A stretch of DNA of 64,000 nt, taken from an uncultured Caulobacterales bacterium. GTDB lineage: Bacteria > Pseudomonadota > Alphaproteobacteria > Caulobacterales > Caulobacteraceae. Location: NCBI GenBank assembly GCA_903884425.1, contig CAISEP010000014.1, forward strand, positions 124,001 through 188,000, read 5' to 3'. The notes below the pieces were generated by a model. That model searched no databases and had not been told where the DNA came from. It saw only the letters and a program-made list of their open reading frames with translations. Below, one piece after another: positions 39,101 through 47,541 of the stretch. The translations under genes and the position numbers were made by a program. Position 1 is the stretch's first letter. Every line of letters starts with the position of its first letter.

Positions 39101-39572
39101 TGGCATTGCGGATCAGCTCCTCCGCCCGGGGGTCGGAGGTGGCGGTGAGCTGGCCGTCCGCCGTGGAGACCATCACCCATTGCGGGGACAGGACGTCGAT
39201 GTCCTGCAGGTGCTCGCGCAGGGCCTGGGCGGACTGCTCGTCCCAGCTGACATAGAAGGCGATGGTCAGGGGGCGGACCGCCGTGCCCTGGATCCGCGGA
39301 CGCTTGGGCGTGGTGGTCCAGGGGGTCGCCCGGCGGGGCACCTTCACATTCAGGGCGGTGAGGGTGCGCGGGTCGCGGAAGCGGACCTCCGGCACATGCG
39401 GGGCAAAGGCCAGGGTGGCGGCGAAGGCGGCGAACATGGCCAGGCACAGGGCAATCGCCAGACCGCCCAGAAGGCGGACATTCCGGGCGCGGCGACCACT
39501 GGGGTCATGGAAGACATAGGCCTGCTTGTTGCCGGGCCTATTCCTGGAGGAAGACATCTTTTCGCCGCTCAT
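36132..39572 (-). CDS. Three-domain GH18-like / NodB deacetylase / processive GT2 membrane protein
   Basis: The 1146-residue protein joins three glycan activities. After a membrane helix (about 33-58) comes a GH18-like domain (about 100-410) with GYIFDFENL and Glu214 in the catalytic position. Next is a polysaccharide deacetylase (NodB) domain (about 475-690) with TFDDGPD and SHTYTHPN for metal binding. After more helices (about 700-745) follows a GT2 domain (about 755-1090) with PCYNEE, LDADTLFG, EDQDLT and QRFRW, the marks of processive synthases such as hyaluronan or poly-GlcNAc synthase. It probably makes and trims a beta-linked hexosamine polymer. ATG 39572 overlaps the upstream stop (ATGA). 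Confidence 0.9.
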   Translation of the reverse strand: MSGEKMSSSRNRPGNKQAYVFHDPSGRRARNVRLLGGLAIALCLAMFAAFAATLAFAPHVPEVRFRDPRTLTALNVKVPRRATPWTTTPKRPRIQGTAVRPLTIAFYVSWDEQSAQALREHLQDIDVLSPQWVMVSTADGQLTATSDPRAEELIRNAKKRPAIMPVVHNAVDGVWITRPIEQLLRSPKGRAALIRNLQTLADQRGFSGYIFDFENLTPAALAAYPQFIAEANLAFNPSNREIWVTVPVDDTEWPLRALQKASDAIVPMMYDEHWQTGSPGPSASQAWFQAKLSEYLKGLDPNKIVLALGSYGYDWAKGEDHAQAITFHEAMQSAHDAGVPVVFDHSALNPTFRYADDKQVPHEVWFLDAATLYNQIKIADAWRPRGYAVWRLGSEDPGIWSLLGRRYDTASISALPDMPASHDIDFNGYGEVLNVSAQPTPGKRTLTLDKPTGLVSDETYQVFPTAWIVQRLGQNPGKVALTFDDGPDPRWTPKILDILKAKQAPATFFVIGRNMEDYPEIVSREVKEGHIVGSHTYTHPNIADEPPSAVPLEFNLTQRLFQTITGRTLRFFRPPYLGDASPSTAAELAPLITAQKLGYVTVGLRIDPDDWNRPDSNLIVSRTLAGLAETNPEIAGQVVLLHDSGGNRSHTIEALPNLIDALRAHGYQLVTVADLVGMPPSQAMPPAARDAYQLLLDRTVFTSVRDFNKFVAAVFMTAILVGMARLLFLAVLAVYHRIRIDRRTPEEIDPQTGPFVTVLIPCYNEEAVIASSIRQVLQSAWTNMEILVIDDGSKDNTSAEVEKHFKDHPMVRLLRFENGGKAMALNRGLAAARGDIIVALDADTLFGRSTIGRLARWFRDPKVGAVAGNALVGNQVNTVTRWQALEYVSAQNLERRALAALGTVTVVPGAVGAWRRQALDALGGFPHDTLAEDQDLTLAAQSAGWVVEFDPEAVAFTEAPQTVEGLLKQRFRWSFGTLQCVWKHRRDLFNRKRPALGFIALPQIWLFQIFLTTAAPLVDLAVIFSLIGAGFDRLSHPVEWNDEGLVRAMLYWTAFVLVDLAAATIGMAMERRAPWGSMWWIPAQRFGYRQLMYYVVVKAVLSALHGRKVEWGSLQRTATAVVDDRGDRSDGPPDSGSDTPSPKAVA

Positions 39573-41137
39573 CCACGGGCCTGGCGCGCCGGTCGCCGCC
39601 GAATCCGCTCGTTCAGATAGGCCCATGCGGAGCGCACGTCAAAGCCCAGGCCGAGGCGCCAGGCGGTGACTCCGGCCACGGCGGGAAGGATCCAGACCAT
39701 CCGGGCATGATACCGGGCAAAGGGTCCGGACAGGATGCCCGTGACGGCGGAATTGACGATCACCGCCAGGATCAGCAGGGCCGCGGTGGCCAACAGCGCC
39801 TCGCGGCTTCCGGGCTTGAGCGGGCGACGGGCCAGCACCACGGCGCGGACGTCCCGGCGGGTCGCGCGCCAGGCCAGGAACCCCGTCGCCAGCAGGATCA
39901 CCGTCCCGTGCAGATAGGAGATCCAGGAGATCGAGATCCACGGACGGCACAGGCGCGGCCGCTTCAGGCAGTCATGCCCGCCGGGGATCAGGGTCGGAAG
40001 GCTGGTGTCCTTCCAGTAGACATTGGTGAAGTAGTAGCCCGGATCGCGCAGGGGCTCGGACAGGTCCACCAGGCTCATCTGCTCGACCCAGTTGGACAGG
40101 GAGGCCCCCAGCTGCTCCAGCGGGTGGTGCAGGATGGTCTGCAGGACGAAGGCCTTCTCCTCCCGCTCCAGGGCGATGCGCACATCGATCTTGGAGGCGT
40201 TGAAGATCCCCCGGGCCGGGTCGTCCGCCCACAGGATCTCGTCGGAATCGTCCAGCGGATTGTTCTTGAAGCGGCACAGCACATAGGGGCTGGCCTTGGC
40301 ACAGGCCTCCCGCAGATAGATCCGGCCCGGGCCGTCGGCCAGAACCCGCGCGCTGAGGAAGGGTGGACGGTGCAGGTCCTCTCCGGTGCGGAGCTTGACC
40401 ACCGTGTGATAGGCCACGTCCGACGCGAAGGCGGACACGACGATCAGCGACAGGACCCCCGCCCGCAGGGCAAGGGTGCGTCCGTCCGTCCGGAACCACC
40501 ACAGGAGGGCCGTCGACAGCCCGATCAGGGCGACCTCCAGCAGGATGTGGGAGGTGTGGAACCACAGGGACGCGGTGATCACCGCGATCAGTCCGGCAAT
40601 CTCCAGCCGCCCGTACCGGCTCCAGTAGAAGGTCAGGGCCGCCGTCGCCAGGGCTCCGAGCGGCGCGAACACGTCGGGCATGCCGAAGCCCGCGAAGAAG
40701 GGCAGGGTGGACAAAAGGCTCAGTCCCCCCATCACCGACAGATAGACCCGCGGGCGGGCCTGGGGCATCGCCCCCCGGATCAGGGTGAAGATCGTCCAGG
40801 CGGCCACCAGGGCCTGAATGCCCGCCAGCAGCCACAGGGTGCCGATCTCGAAGGAACTGTAGAGCAGGATGCCGTAATACGGCGAGCGGGCGGCCATGGA
40901 CGTGTGGTCCTCGTCCGCCTCGGCCTGAAGCTCGGCATCCTCCTCGTCGAGGTCCCGGGGAAGGTGCAGGATCTGGCTGACGATGGGCTTCAGCGCCCGG
41001 GCCGCCCCGCGGCCCTGGGCGTAGTAGTCATCTGTGTCGGTGAAGACCGTCGGTCGCCCGCTGGCCACCACCACTGCCATGAGCATCAGCGCCCCGACCA
41101 CGACCTGGACCCAAGATCGTCGCAGGAATCTGTGCAT
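39569..41137 (-). CDS. Large polytopic membrane protein, paralogue of the 43019-44572 gene
   Basis: I do not recognise the family. The 522-residue protein has about ten hydrophobic helices arranged like GT-C glycosyltransferases or their relatives, with a big extracytoplasmic loop. Features shared with its paralogue: a start ASGRPTVFTDTDDYYAQG, then LPFFAGFGMPDVFAPLG, PPFLSARVLADGPGRIYLREAC, LCRFKNNPLDDSDEILWADDP, and a late LSGPFARYHARMVW. No catalytic motif is named. It lies 15 bases after the GT2 gene and is coupled to the three-domain gene. Confidence 0.75.
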   Translation of the reverse strand: MHRFLRRSWVQVVVGALMLMAVVVASGRPTVFTDTDDYYAQGRGAARALKPIVSQILHLPRDLDEEDAELQAEADEDHTSMAARSPYYGILLYSSFEIGTLWLLAGIQALVAAWTIFTLIRGAMPQARPRVYLSVMGGLSLLSTLPFFAGFGMPDVFAPLGALATAALTFYWSRYGRLEIAGLIAVITASLWFHTSHILLEVALIGLSTALLWWFRTDGRTLALRAGVLSLIVVSAFASDVAYHTVVKLRTGEDLHRPPFLSARVLADGPGRIYLREACAKASPYVLCRFKNNPLDDSDEILWADDPARGIFNASKIDVRIALEREEKAFVLQTILHHPLEQLGASLSNWVEQMSLVDLSEPLRDPGYYFTNVYWKDTSLPTLIPGGHDCLKRPRLCRPWISISWISYLHGTVILLATGFLAWRATRRDVRAVVLARRPLKPGSREALLATAALLILAVIVNSAVTGILSGPFARYHARMVWILPAVAGVTAWRLGLGFDVRSAWAYLNERIRRRPARQARG

Positions 41138-41152
41138 CGAGAGCGGGCCTCA

Positions 41153-42361
41153 TCAGCGGCGGATATTGAGCATGGACGCCAGGAACCCGGCTGCCGCGAT
41201 CTGCACTGCAACGGCGACCGCCGTCAACGAGATCACCAGCATCCGCATCACGTCGTTGTAGACAATCGGCCCGAACCCGTTGCCGACCCAGCGGACCACG
41301 GCGGTGGTGACGCCGATCAGGCCGGCGATCAGGATCACGGCGGCGACGCGCAGGATGGGCTCCAGCTCCATCCCCAGCAGGATGGTGCGGAAGTTCGACG
41401 GGGTCGGCAACACCCCCTCGATCATGGCATAGCGCCGCGCCAGGGCCCCGAACATGACCAGCTGCGTCCCGATCATCACCGAGAAGCAGGCCACCACCAG
41501 GGAGTGGATGTCGATCTCGATGGTCGGCGTGAGGGCCACGGCCCCCGGCGCCAGCAGGATCGAGCCGAACAGGCCCAGCGCCAGCAGCAGCAGGCCCGGA
41601 TAGATGAACACCCACTTGGGGCTGTGCAGCATGAGGAACTTCAGGTGCCGCCAGCCATCCCGCCAGGTCCGCAGGTGCGGGGCGCGGGTGCGTCCGTCGG
41701 GGCGCAGCGTGGTGGGCACCTCTTCCATGGCCAGCTTGGCGAGGGAGGCCTTCACCACCATCTCGCTGGCGAACTCCATGCCCGGGCTCTTCAGGCCGAG
41801 GCCCAGGATCGAGTCGCGGTTGAAGCCGCGCAGGCCGCAGTGGAAATCCCCCACGGGGATGTTGAACAGCAGGCGGCCGATGAAGGACAGGACCGGATTG
41901 CCGAGCCAGTAGTGCAGCGGGGGCATGGCCCCCTTCTCGATGCCGCCCTTGAAGCGGTTGCCCATGACCAGCTCTGCCCCGTCCTGCAGGCGTTCCACGA
42001 AGGCGTCGAGCTTGGAGAAGTCGTAGCTGTCGTCGGCATCGCCCATGATGACGTACTTGCCGCGGGCGGCGCGGATGCCGCCGATCAGGGCCGCGCCATA
42101 GCCCTTTTCCGGCACGGCGACCACGCGGGCACCCAGGGCCTCGGCCATGGCCTGCGATCCGTCGCGGCTGCCGTTGTCGGCCACCAGCACCTCGCCGGTG
42201 AGTCCGGAGGAGGACAGCCAGGTCATGGCCTTGCGCACGCAGACCTCGATGGTCTCCGCCTCGTTGAGGCAGGGCATCAGGATGGTCAGGTCAAGGGAGC
42301 TCGGTTCAACGGACACGTGGCTTACGTTGCCTTCCTGCGGCTTGAGCGGCACGACAACCAT
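41153..42361 (-). CDS. GT2 glycosyltransferase, polyprenyl-phosphate-sugar synthase type
   Basis: The 402-residue protein has an N-terminal GT2 domain of the dolichyl-phosphate-mannose-synthase type: LTILMPCLNEAETIEVCV near the start, VADNGSRDGS, and GDADDSYDF for metal and nucleotide-sugar binding. Four C-terminal hydrophobic helices follow. It probably loads a sugar on undecaprenyl phosphate for use outside the cell. AGGAAA lies upstream of ATG 42361. It is downstream of gtrA, a classic partner that flips such lipid-linked sugars. Confidence 0.9.
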   Translation of the reverse strand: MVVVPLKPQEGNVSHVSVEPSSLDLTILMPCLNEAETIEVCVRKAMTWLSSSGLTGEVLVADNGSRDGSQAMAEALGARVVAVPEKGYGAALIGGIRAARGKYVIMGDADDSYDFSKLDAFVERLQDGAELVMGNRFKGGIEKGAMPPLHYWLGNPVLSFIGRLLFNIPVGDFHCGLRGFNRDSILGLGLKSPGMEFASEMVVKASLAKLAMEEVPTTLRPDGRTRAPHLRTWRDGWRHLKFLMLHSPKWVFIYPGLLLLALGLFGSILLAPGAVALTPTIEIDIHSLVVACFSVMIGTQLVMFGALARRYAMIEGVLPTPSNFRTILLGMELEPILRVAAVILIAGLIGVTTAVVRWVGNGFGPIVYNDVMRMLVISLTAVAVAVQIAAAGFLASMLNIRR

Positions 42362-42499
42362 GGCGGTTTCCTGTGGGTGGCGACGGGGAGGATGCGGGCA
42401 GGGCGATGGCAGATTCGTGTTGCTGCATTGCAATATCACGTTTCTGTTATGATCGCCTGCGACGAAATTGCGCAGGACGAGGATTTTGTAAAGGTCCAA
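42362..42499. promoter_or_regulatory. Gap between gtrA-like and GT2 genes
   Basis: A 138-base AT-richer gap in an otherwise tight operon. CCTGCG (42456-42461) and CGCAGG (42471-42476) form a 6-bp inverted repeat without a T run. It may hold an internal promoter; nothing else is evident. Confidence 0.3.
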
Positions 42500-43009
42500 T
42501 TATCGCGGTGCGCGAAAGGCCCAGTATTTCGACCCCGCAAAGGTCAGGCACAGACCGACGCCGGAGCCGATGGCCAGGGGGACCACCGGCCAGGCCTGCA
42601 GGCCCGGCAGCAGGAACAGCACCAGGCAGTAGACCCCGACATTGGCGATGCCTCCGGCCCCCTGGACCGTGACATAGCTGGCCAGTTCCGCCAGCAGGCT
42701 GGTGTTGCGCACGCCGTTGAAGGTCCAGTTGCGGTTCAGCGCCCAGGTGGCGGCCACGGCGATGGGGAAGGACACGAACCGCGCCTGCATGGCCGTGGTC
42801 AGCACCAGCTTCGCCCCGGCCAGGGACAGGCTCACAGGCGTCCATCCGGCAAAGCGCACCAGCAGCATCAGCACGATCAGGTCCACCGTGAAGCCGAGGG
42901 CACCCACCATTGCAAAGCGGAAAAACGACAGGTCGATCCGGCGCAGGATCGGCTGGAGTCCGGCGGGGAGCAGGGCCACGCCCGCGTCGAACATGCGTTC
43001 AAGTGTCAT
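42500..43009 (-). CDS. GtrA-family membrane protein
   Basis: GtrA-like proteins are small four-helix membrane proteins thought to flip polyprenyl-phosphate sugars. The 169-residue product has the family segment FFRFAMVGALGFTVDLIVL, the mid AATWALNRNWTFNG and the end GSGVGLCLTFAGSKYWAFR. It follows the upstream membrane paralogue by nine bases, and it pairs functionally with the downstream GT2. Confidence 0.9.
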   Translation of the reverse strand: MTLERMFDAGVALLPAGLQPILRRIDLSFFRFAMVGALGFTVDLIVLMLLVRFAGWTPVSLSLAGAKLVLTTAMQARFVSFPIAVAATWALNRNWTFNGVRNTSLLAELASYVTVQGAGGIANVGVYCLVLFLLPGLQAWPVVPLAIGSGVGLCLTFAGSKYWAFRAPR

Positions 43010-43018
43010 GGCTGATAT

Positions 43019-44572
43019 CTAGTCCGCCCGGACCGGCCCGCCAACGCCTATTCGCAGTCTTCCCAGCCAGCCCGGCGACAGGACGAGGCCTGCGCCCAGC
43101 GGCACCAGCCAGGCCAGCCGGGCCTGGTACCGGGCAAAGGGTCCGGACAGGGCCCCCGTCAGACCGGCATTGAGGACGAGGGCGAGGCCGAACAGCACCA
43201 GCACGGCGGTGGTCTCCCCGATCCGCTCATGCCCCCGGCGCAGGCCCCGTTGCCAGGCTGGCCGGGTGGTCCGCCAGCCGATGACGGCCAGGGCAAGGAC
43301 GAAGGCCCCGCCATGCCACAGGATGGACTGGGCTTCAGTGAACCGGGGGCGGCATCCCCGCTCCTCCTGCCCGCAGGGGCCCAGATGGTGGACGAGATCG
43401 GCGATGAAGGTGTCTCGCCAGTCCGGGTCGGTGAGATAGAAGTGCGGGTCGCGCAGGGGATCGTCCAGCTGCACGCTGATCAGGGTCTGCAGGGCGTTCC
43501 GGCCCGCCGCCCCGACCACGCCCAGCGGATCGCTGGCCAGGACGTGCAGGGCGAAGTCCGTCTGCTGCTGGTCGATCCGGATCCGCTCGGCGGCGGAGGC
43601 GCGACCGAACACGCCCTTGCCAGGATCTCCGGACCACAGGATGTCCTGGGAGTCCGTCAGGGGCAGGTAGCGAAAGCGGCACAGCGCCCACCGCGATGGG
43701 CTGCCCGGCGGTCCGCAGGACGCCCGCAGATAGGTCCGTCCCGGACCGTCGGCCAGAAGCCGGGCCGCCAGGAACGGCGGAGACCGCAGGGTCTCCCCGG
43801 TGGCCGACCGGATCGCGCCCCCATAGGCGGCATTCATCAGGGCGGTGAGGACCACCGCCGCCGCCAGGGCTCCCAGTCCCGCCAGCAGACCGGCCAACGG
43901 GCGGCCGAGACCGCGGTGCGCGATCAGGGCGGCCAGGACCGCCGATGGCAGCAGCACCAGTCCGTTGGTGGGATGGAAGGCCACGCACGCGAGGAGGATC
44001 ACACCCAGCCCCGCCTGCGACACCGGCCCGATCCGGGGGCGGACGAACATCAGGGCCGCGAGGCTGACCACGCCCAGGCCCGCCCAGACGTCCGGCATGG
44101 CAAAGCCGGCGAAGAAGGGCAGGGTGGAGGCCACGGCCAGTCCCGCCATCAGTCCCAGCCAGTGCCGGGTCCGTCCCCGGGGGGCGAGGCCGCGCCAGAG
44201 GGCATGCACGGAAAAGCTCGCGGCCAGGGCCTGGGCGGCGGTGAGCCACCACAGGCTTCCCCACCCGGCCACCACATAGAGCCAGGTGCCGAACCAGGGG
44301 GAGCGCGCCGCCATCTCCGTCCGGCGCAGCTGCATCTCCGCCGGGGCCTCGTCGGCGGCGTCGGGATCCTCGCTGGCCCGGGACGGGCCGCCGATCCACG
44401 GGGACAGGGCATAGCGGACGGGCCGCAGCTGCATCTGCCCCATCCAGTAATAGATGTTGGAATCGGCGAACACGACGGGACGACCGTCTGCCACCACCAC
44501 GCTGACGAGCAGCAGGGCACCGGCCAGGATCCGTGCGGCAGAGGGCAGGAGGCGTCGCGCAGTTGCGGACAT
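43019..44572 (-). CDS. Large polytopic membrane protein, first gene of the glycan locus
   Basis: The 517-residue protein is the paralogue of the 39569-41137 product and shares its start (ADGRPVVFADSNIYYWMG), LPFFAGFAMPDVWAGLG, PPFLAARLLADGPGRTYLRASC, ILWSGDPGKGVF and LSGPFARYQARLAW. About ten helices are predicted. The family is unknown to me. GT-C-like transferase, polymerase or flippase roles are possible, because the gene clusters with GtrA and GT2. The start is ATG 44572 with GGAG ten bases upstream. Confidence 0.75.
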   Translation of the reverse strand: MSATARRLLPSAARILAGALLLVSVVVADGRPVVFADSNIYYWMGQMQLRPVRYALSPWIGGPSRASEDPDAADEAPAEMQLRRTEMAARSPWFGTWLYVVAGWGSLWWLTAAQALAASFSVHALWRGLAPRGRTRHWLGLMAGLAVASTLPFFAGFAMPDVWAGLGVVSLAALMFVRPRIGPVSQAGLGVILLACVAFHPTNGLVLLPSAVLAALIAHRGLGRPLAGLLAGLGALAAAVVLTALMNAAYGGAIRSATGETLRSPPFLAARLLADGPGRTYLRASCGPPGSPSRWALCRFRYLPLTDSQDILWSGDPGKGVFGRASAAERIRIDQQQTDFALHVLASDPLGVVGAAGRNALQTLISVQLDDPLRDPHFYLTDPDWRDTFIADLVHHLGPCGQEERGCRPRFTEAQSILWHGGAFVLALAVIGWRTTRPAWQRGLRRGHERIGETTAVLVLFGLALVLNAGLTGALSGPFARYQARLAWLVPLGAGLVLSPGWLGRLRIGVGGPVRAD

Positions 44573-44739
44573 GGGGCGCAGGCTCCGGTGCAGTCGGCGG
44601 TCGGTCGGCCCCGTCAGTCGCCAATCCGGCGGACTTGCGCAAGCGTGCTTGACCTTGCCCGGCGGAGAAAGCTCAACTGGACGGCGCGGTCCGGGCACGC
44701 CATGGGGTCTGACGCATCCCGAATGGATGGCTCTGACGC

Positions 44740-46143
44740 ATGACCACCAAAGCCCTGCGGTTTCCCGACCTTCTGCTCTACGGGGCGTCCATGGCGCTGT
44801 CGATCCGCTGGATTTCCAGTGCCGCGGCCGCCGGGCCCGCCTCGCTGCCGTTCTGGCTGTTCGCGGTGGTGGTGTTTTCCCTGCCCCTGATCCTGGCCAC
44901 GGCGGAACTGACGGCCCGGTTCCCGCAGGAGGGGGGCGTCTATGCCTGGACGCGGGAGGCCTTCGGGCCGTTCTGGGGGTTCCTGTGCGGCTGGCTCTAC
45001 TGGACGTGCAACCTGCCGTTCTTCTCGGGCACCCTCTACTTCATGGTCAACCTGCTGGCAGCCGCGCTGGGGCCCGCGGGCAAGCCGCTGCTGGACCATC
45101 CGATGCTGTTCATGGGGGTGGCGCTGGCGATCTCGGTGGCGGTGGGCGGTTTCCACCTGATGGGACTGGGCAGCGGCAAGTGGCTGTCGAACCTGGGAGG
45201 CGCGTCGAACCTCGTCCTGTTCGCCATCCTCATCCTCGTCGGCGGGCTGGTGGCGGCGGGGCAGGGGAGTGCCACGGATTTCCACCACGCCAGCTATGTG
45301 CCGCCCCTCAATGCCAACACCGCCATCCTGTGGGCCACCATGGTCTTCGCCGTCGGCGGGACTGAGGCCCTGGCCTTCCTGCGCAATGACGTCCAGGGCG
45401 GCATGCGCACCATCCTGGCCGTTCTGGCCGTCGTCCTGGCCATGCAGGTGATCAGCTATGTCCTGGGCACGGCAGGCATGCTGGCCATCCTGACGCCGCA
45501 GGATGCCACCCGCCTGTCCGGCCTGCCCGATGCCCTCATCGCCGGGCTGAAGCGGCTGGGCTTCGGGCAGTTCGCGCCGTGGGTGCTGATGACCGCCTTC
45601 CTCGGCGGCTTGGGCTCCTACAGCGCCTGGTTCGGGGTGGCGGCACGGCTGCCCTTCGCGGCGGGGCTCGACGATTTCCTTCCCGAGGCCTTCGGGCGGC
45701 GGGACCCGAAGACGGGAGCCCCGACCGTGGCGATACTGGTGCAGATGGCCATCGTGGTGGCCATCGTCGTCCTGTCCCAGGCCGGGGACACGCTGAAGGG
45801 GGCCTATGACTTCCTGGTGGCCATGAGCGTGCTGTCCTACGCCCTGCCGTTCCTGTTCCTGTTCGCGGTGATGATCGCGGTCCAGTCCCGCGCCTTTCCG
45901 GTGGACAGCTGGCGGGCCCCCGGGGGGCGGGGCATGGCCCTGTTCATCGGCTGGGGCGGGTTCCTGGGCACGGTCACGGCAGTGGTCTGCACCCTGGTGC
46001 CGAGCCCGGATGCCGCCGATCAGGTCGGGGAGGTGGTCAAGCTTGTGGTGGCCTCCGCCTGCCTGATACTGAGCGGCGTCGGGGCCTATCTGATGGCCCG
46101 CCACCGGCCGGCCCGCGCCGCGTCGAAGGACGAAACGCCATGA
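44740..46143 (+). CDS. APC-superfamily amino-acid/amine permease
   Basis: The 467-residue protein has about twelve membrane helices and the APC core: LLLYGASMALSIRWISS start, LILATAELTARFPQEGGVYAWTREAFG (the characteristic glycine-rich motif and the acidic TAEL), and later VGGTEALAFLRNDVQGG. It probably imports an amino acid or amine. Its stop overlaps the start of the Rieske oxygenase gene (ATGA), which suggests the imported substrate is the oxygenase substrate. Confidence 0.92.
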   Translation: MTTKALRFPDLLLYGASMALSIRWISSAAAAGPASLPFWLFAVVVFSLPLILATAELTARFPQEGGVYAWTREAFGPFWGFLCGWLYWTCNLPFFSGTLYFMVNLLAAALGPAGKPLLDHPMLFMGVALAISVAVGGFHLMGLGSGKWLSNLGGASNLVLFAILILVGGLVAAGQGSATDFHHASYVPPLNANTAILWATMVFAVGGTEALAFLRNDVQGGMRTILAVLAVVLAMQVISYVLGTAGMLAILTPQDATRLSGLPDALIAGLKRLGFGQFAPWVLMTAFLGGLGSYSAWFGVAARLPFAAGLDDFLPEAFGRRDPKTGAPTVAILVQMAIVVAIVVLSQAGDTLKGAYDFLVAMSVLSYALPFLFLFAVMIAVQSRAFPVDSWRAPGGRGMALFIGWGGFLGTVTAVVCTLVPSPDAADQVGEVVKLVVASACLILSGVGAYLMARHRPARAASKDETP

Positions 46144-47159
46144 CCGGACCCTGCGCCCCCACCACCCTGCCGGCTGCCCTCTACCGGGCCGATCCCGACC
46201 AGTGGCAGAAGGAGAGGGCAGGCATCTTCGGGCGCAGCTGGCTCTATCTCGCCCACGAGAGCCAGGTCGCCGCGCCCCGGCAGTACGTGGCCGAGACCCT
46301 CGCCGGCTATCCCGTGGTGGTGGTGCGGGACGACCAGGGGATGCTGCGGGGCTTTCACAATGTCTGCCGCCACCGGGCCGGACCGCTGACCGACGACGGA
46401 GGTGGCACCTGCCCCGGCCAGTTCGTCTGCAAGTACCATGGCTGGGTCTACACCCTGGACGGGCGGCTGCGGGCGGCCCGGGACTTCGGCCCGTCCGCGG
46501 ATTTCGATCCGAGGGATTACGGCCTTCTGCCGATTCGGGTGGAGGTCTGGCGGGGCTTGGTGTTCGTCTGTCTGGAGGCGGACGCAGCCCCCCTGGCCGA
46601 CTGGGTCGCGCCGCTGGAACGACGGCTTCAGGGCCGGGACTGGTCGCAGCTGCGCCTCGTCACCGTCCGGCAGCACACCATGGCCTGCAACTGGAAGACC
46701 TATGTGGAGAACTATCTGGAGGGCTATCACGTGCCCCTGGTCCACGCGGCCCTGGATGCGGAGATCGACTCCGCCCGCTACACCGTGACCATGGACGACC
46801 GGGTGGCGATCCACGAGGCCCCCTTGCGGGCCCCCAATCCCATCTATGACGGCCTGTGGGCCTGGATGTGGCCGACGTTGGGGGTCAATGTCTACGGCGT
46901 CGGCCTGATGATCGAGCGGATGAGCCCGACGGGTCCGGGGGGCGTGCGGCTGGACTACATCTATCTCATGCCGCCGGGCATCGAGGTGTCCGACGAGACC
47001 ATGGCCCTGTCCGACGTGGTCACTGCCGAGGACGTCCGCATCGTCGAGGCCGTGCAGCGCAATCTCGACGCCGGGGTCTATGCCACCGGCCGCCTGTCCC
47101 CGCGGCACGAGACCGCCGTCGCCGCCTTCCAGCAGTTCGTCCGCGACGCGGTGTGCTAG
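46140..47159 (+). CDS. Rieske non-haem iron oxygenase, alpha-subunit type
   Basis: The 339-residue protein has an N-terminal Rieske domain with Cys76-x-His78 (CRHRAGPL) and Cys97-x2-His100 (CKYHGW). The catalytic domain has ENYLEGYHVPLVH, giving His197 and His202. It resembles GbcA-, stachydrine- or carnitine-demethylase-type oxygenases more than aromatic dioxygenases, but the substrate is open. No reductase gene is adjacent, so it must borrow one. It is coupled to the upstream permease. Confidence 0.9.
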   Translation: MTGPCAPTTLPAALYRADPDQWQKERAGIFGRSWLYLAHESQVAAPRQYVAETLAGYPVVVVRDDQGMLRGFHNVCRHRAGPLTDDGGGTCPGQFVCKYHGWVYTLDGRLRAARDFGPSADFDPRDYGLLPIRVEVWRGLVFVCLEADAAPLADWVAPLERRLQGRDWSQLRLVTVRQHTMACNWKTYVENYLEGYHVPLVHAALDAEIDSARYTVTMDDRVAIHEAPLRAPNPIYDGLWAWMWPTLGVNVYGVGLMIERMSPTGPGGVRLDYIYLMPPGIEVSDETMALSDVVTAEDVRIVEAVQRNLDAGVYATGRLSPRHETAVAAFQQFVRDAVC

Positions 47160-47171
47160 CGGTGACGGGCC

Positions 47172-47495
47172 CTAGTCGGGGATGGCGCAGCCATAGCGGG
47201 GATCGAAGGTCGACCGCCCCTCGAACACCGCAAGGCGCGTGCGGACCTCGCCGGAGGTGCCGTTCGCCCCGCGCAGGATGCGCACCTCGAACTGCCGGAT
47301 GTCCGGTTCGAACTCCTTGCGGCAGGAGCCCTCCGACCGACCGGTGACGAACACGCAGGAGCAGATCTGCTTGGCGAGGTACCGGTTGCCGATCTGGCCA
47401 TAGGGCGCGACGCTGCGATAGGCGGCGGTGACCCCCGTGGCGGCGCCCAGGACGGCAATGGTGCCGACCGCTGCAAGGATACGTTTGCCTGACAC
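47172..47495 (-). CDS. Small exported Cys-containing protein beside a serine hydrolase
   Basis: The 107-residue product starts at GTG 47495 after GAGGG. It has an N-terminal hydrophobic segment (ILAAVGTIAVLGAATGVTAA), either a signal or an anchor, then AKQICSCVFVTGRSEGSCRKEF and EVRILRGANGTSGEVRTRLAVFEG, ending CAIPD. As I recall, similar CS-x-VFVxGR segments occur at the N terminus of some serine hydrolases. It is divergent from the serine hydrolase gene, 46 bases away, so the two may be a split version of one architecture. Confidence 0.6.
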   Translation of the reverse strand: MSGKRILAAVGTIAVLGAATGVTAAYRSVAPYGQIGNRYLAKQICSCVFVTGRSEGSCRKEFEPDIRQFEVRILRGANGTSGEVRTRLAVFEGRSTFDPRYGCAIPD

Positions 47496-47541
47496 CCGAT
47501 ATTCCCTCTAACTGACGCCGGGCGGCGCAGGAGCACTATCG

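Noticed and set aside
39707-43015. A 1102-codon plus-strand frame across the glycan locus
   Set aside because: Spans several minus-strand genes with recognisable motifs; no motif of its own.
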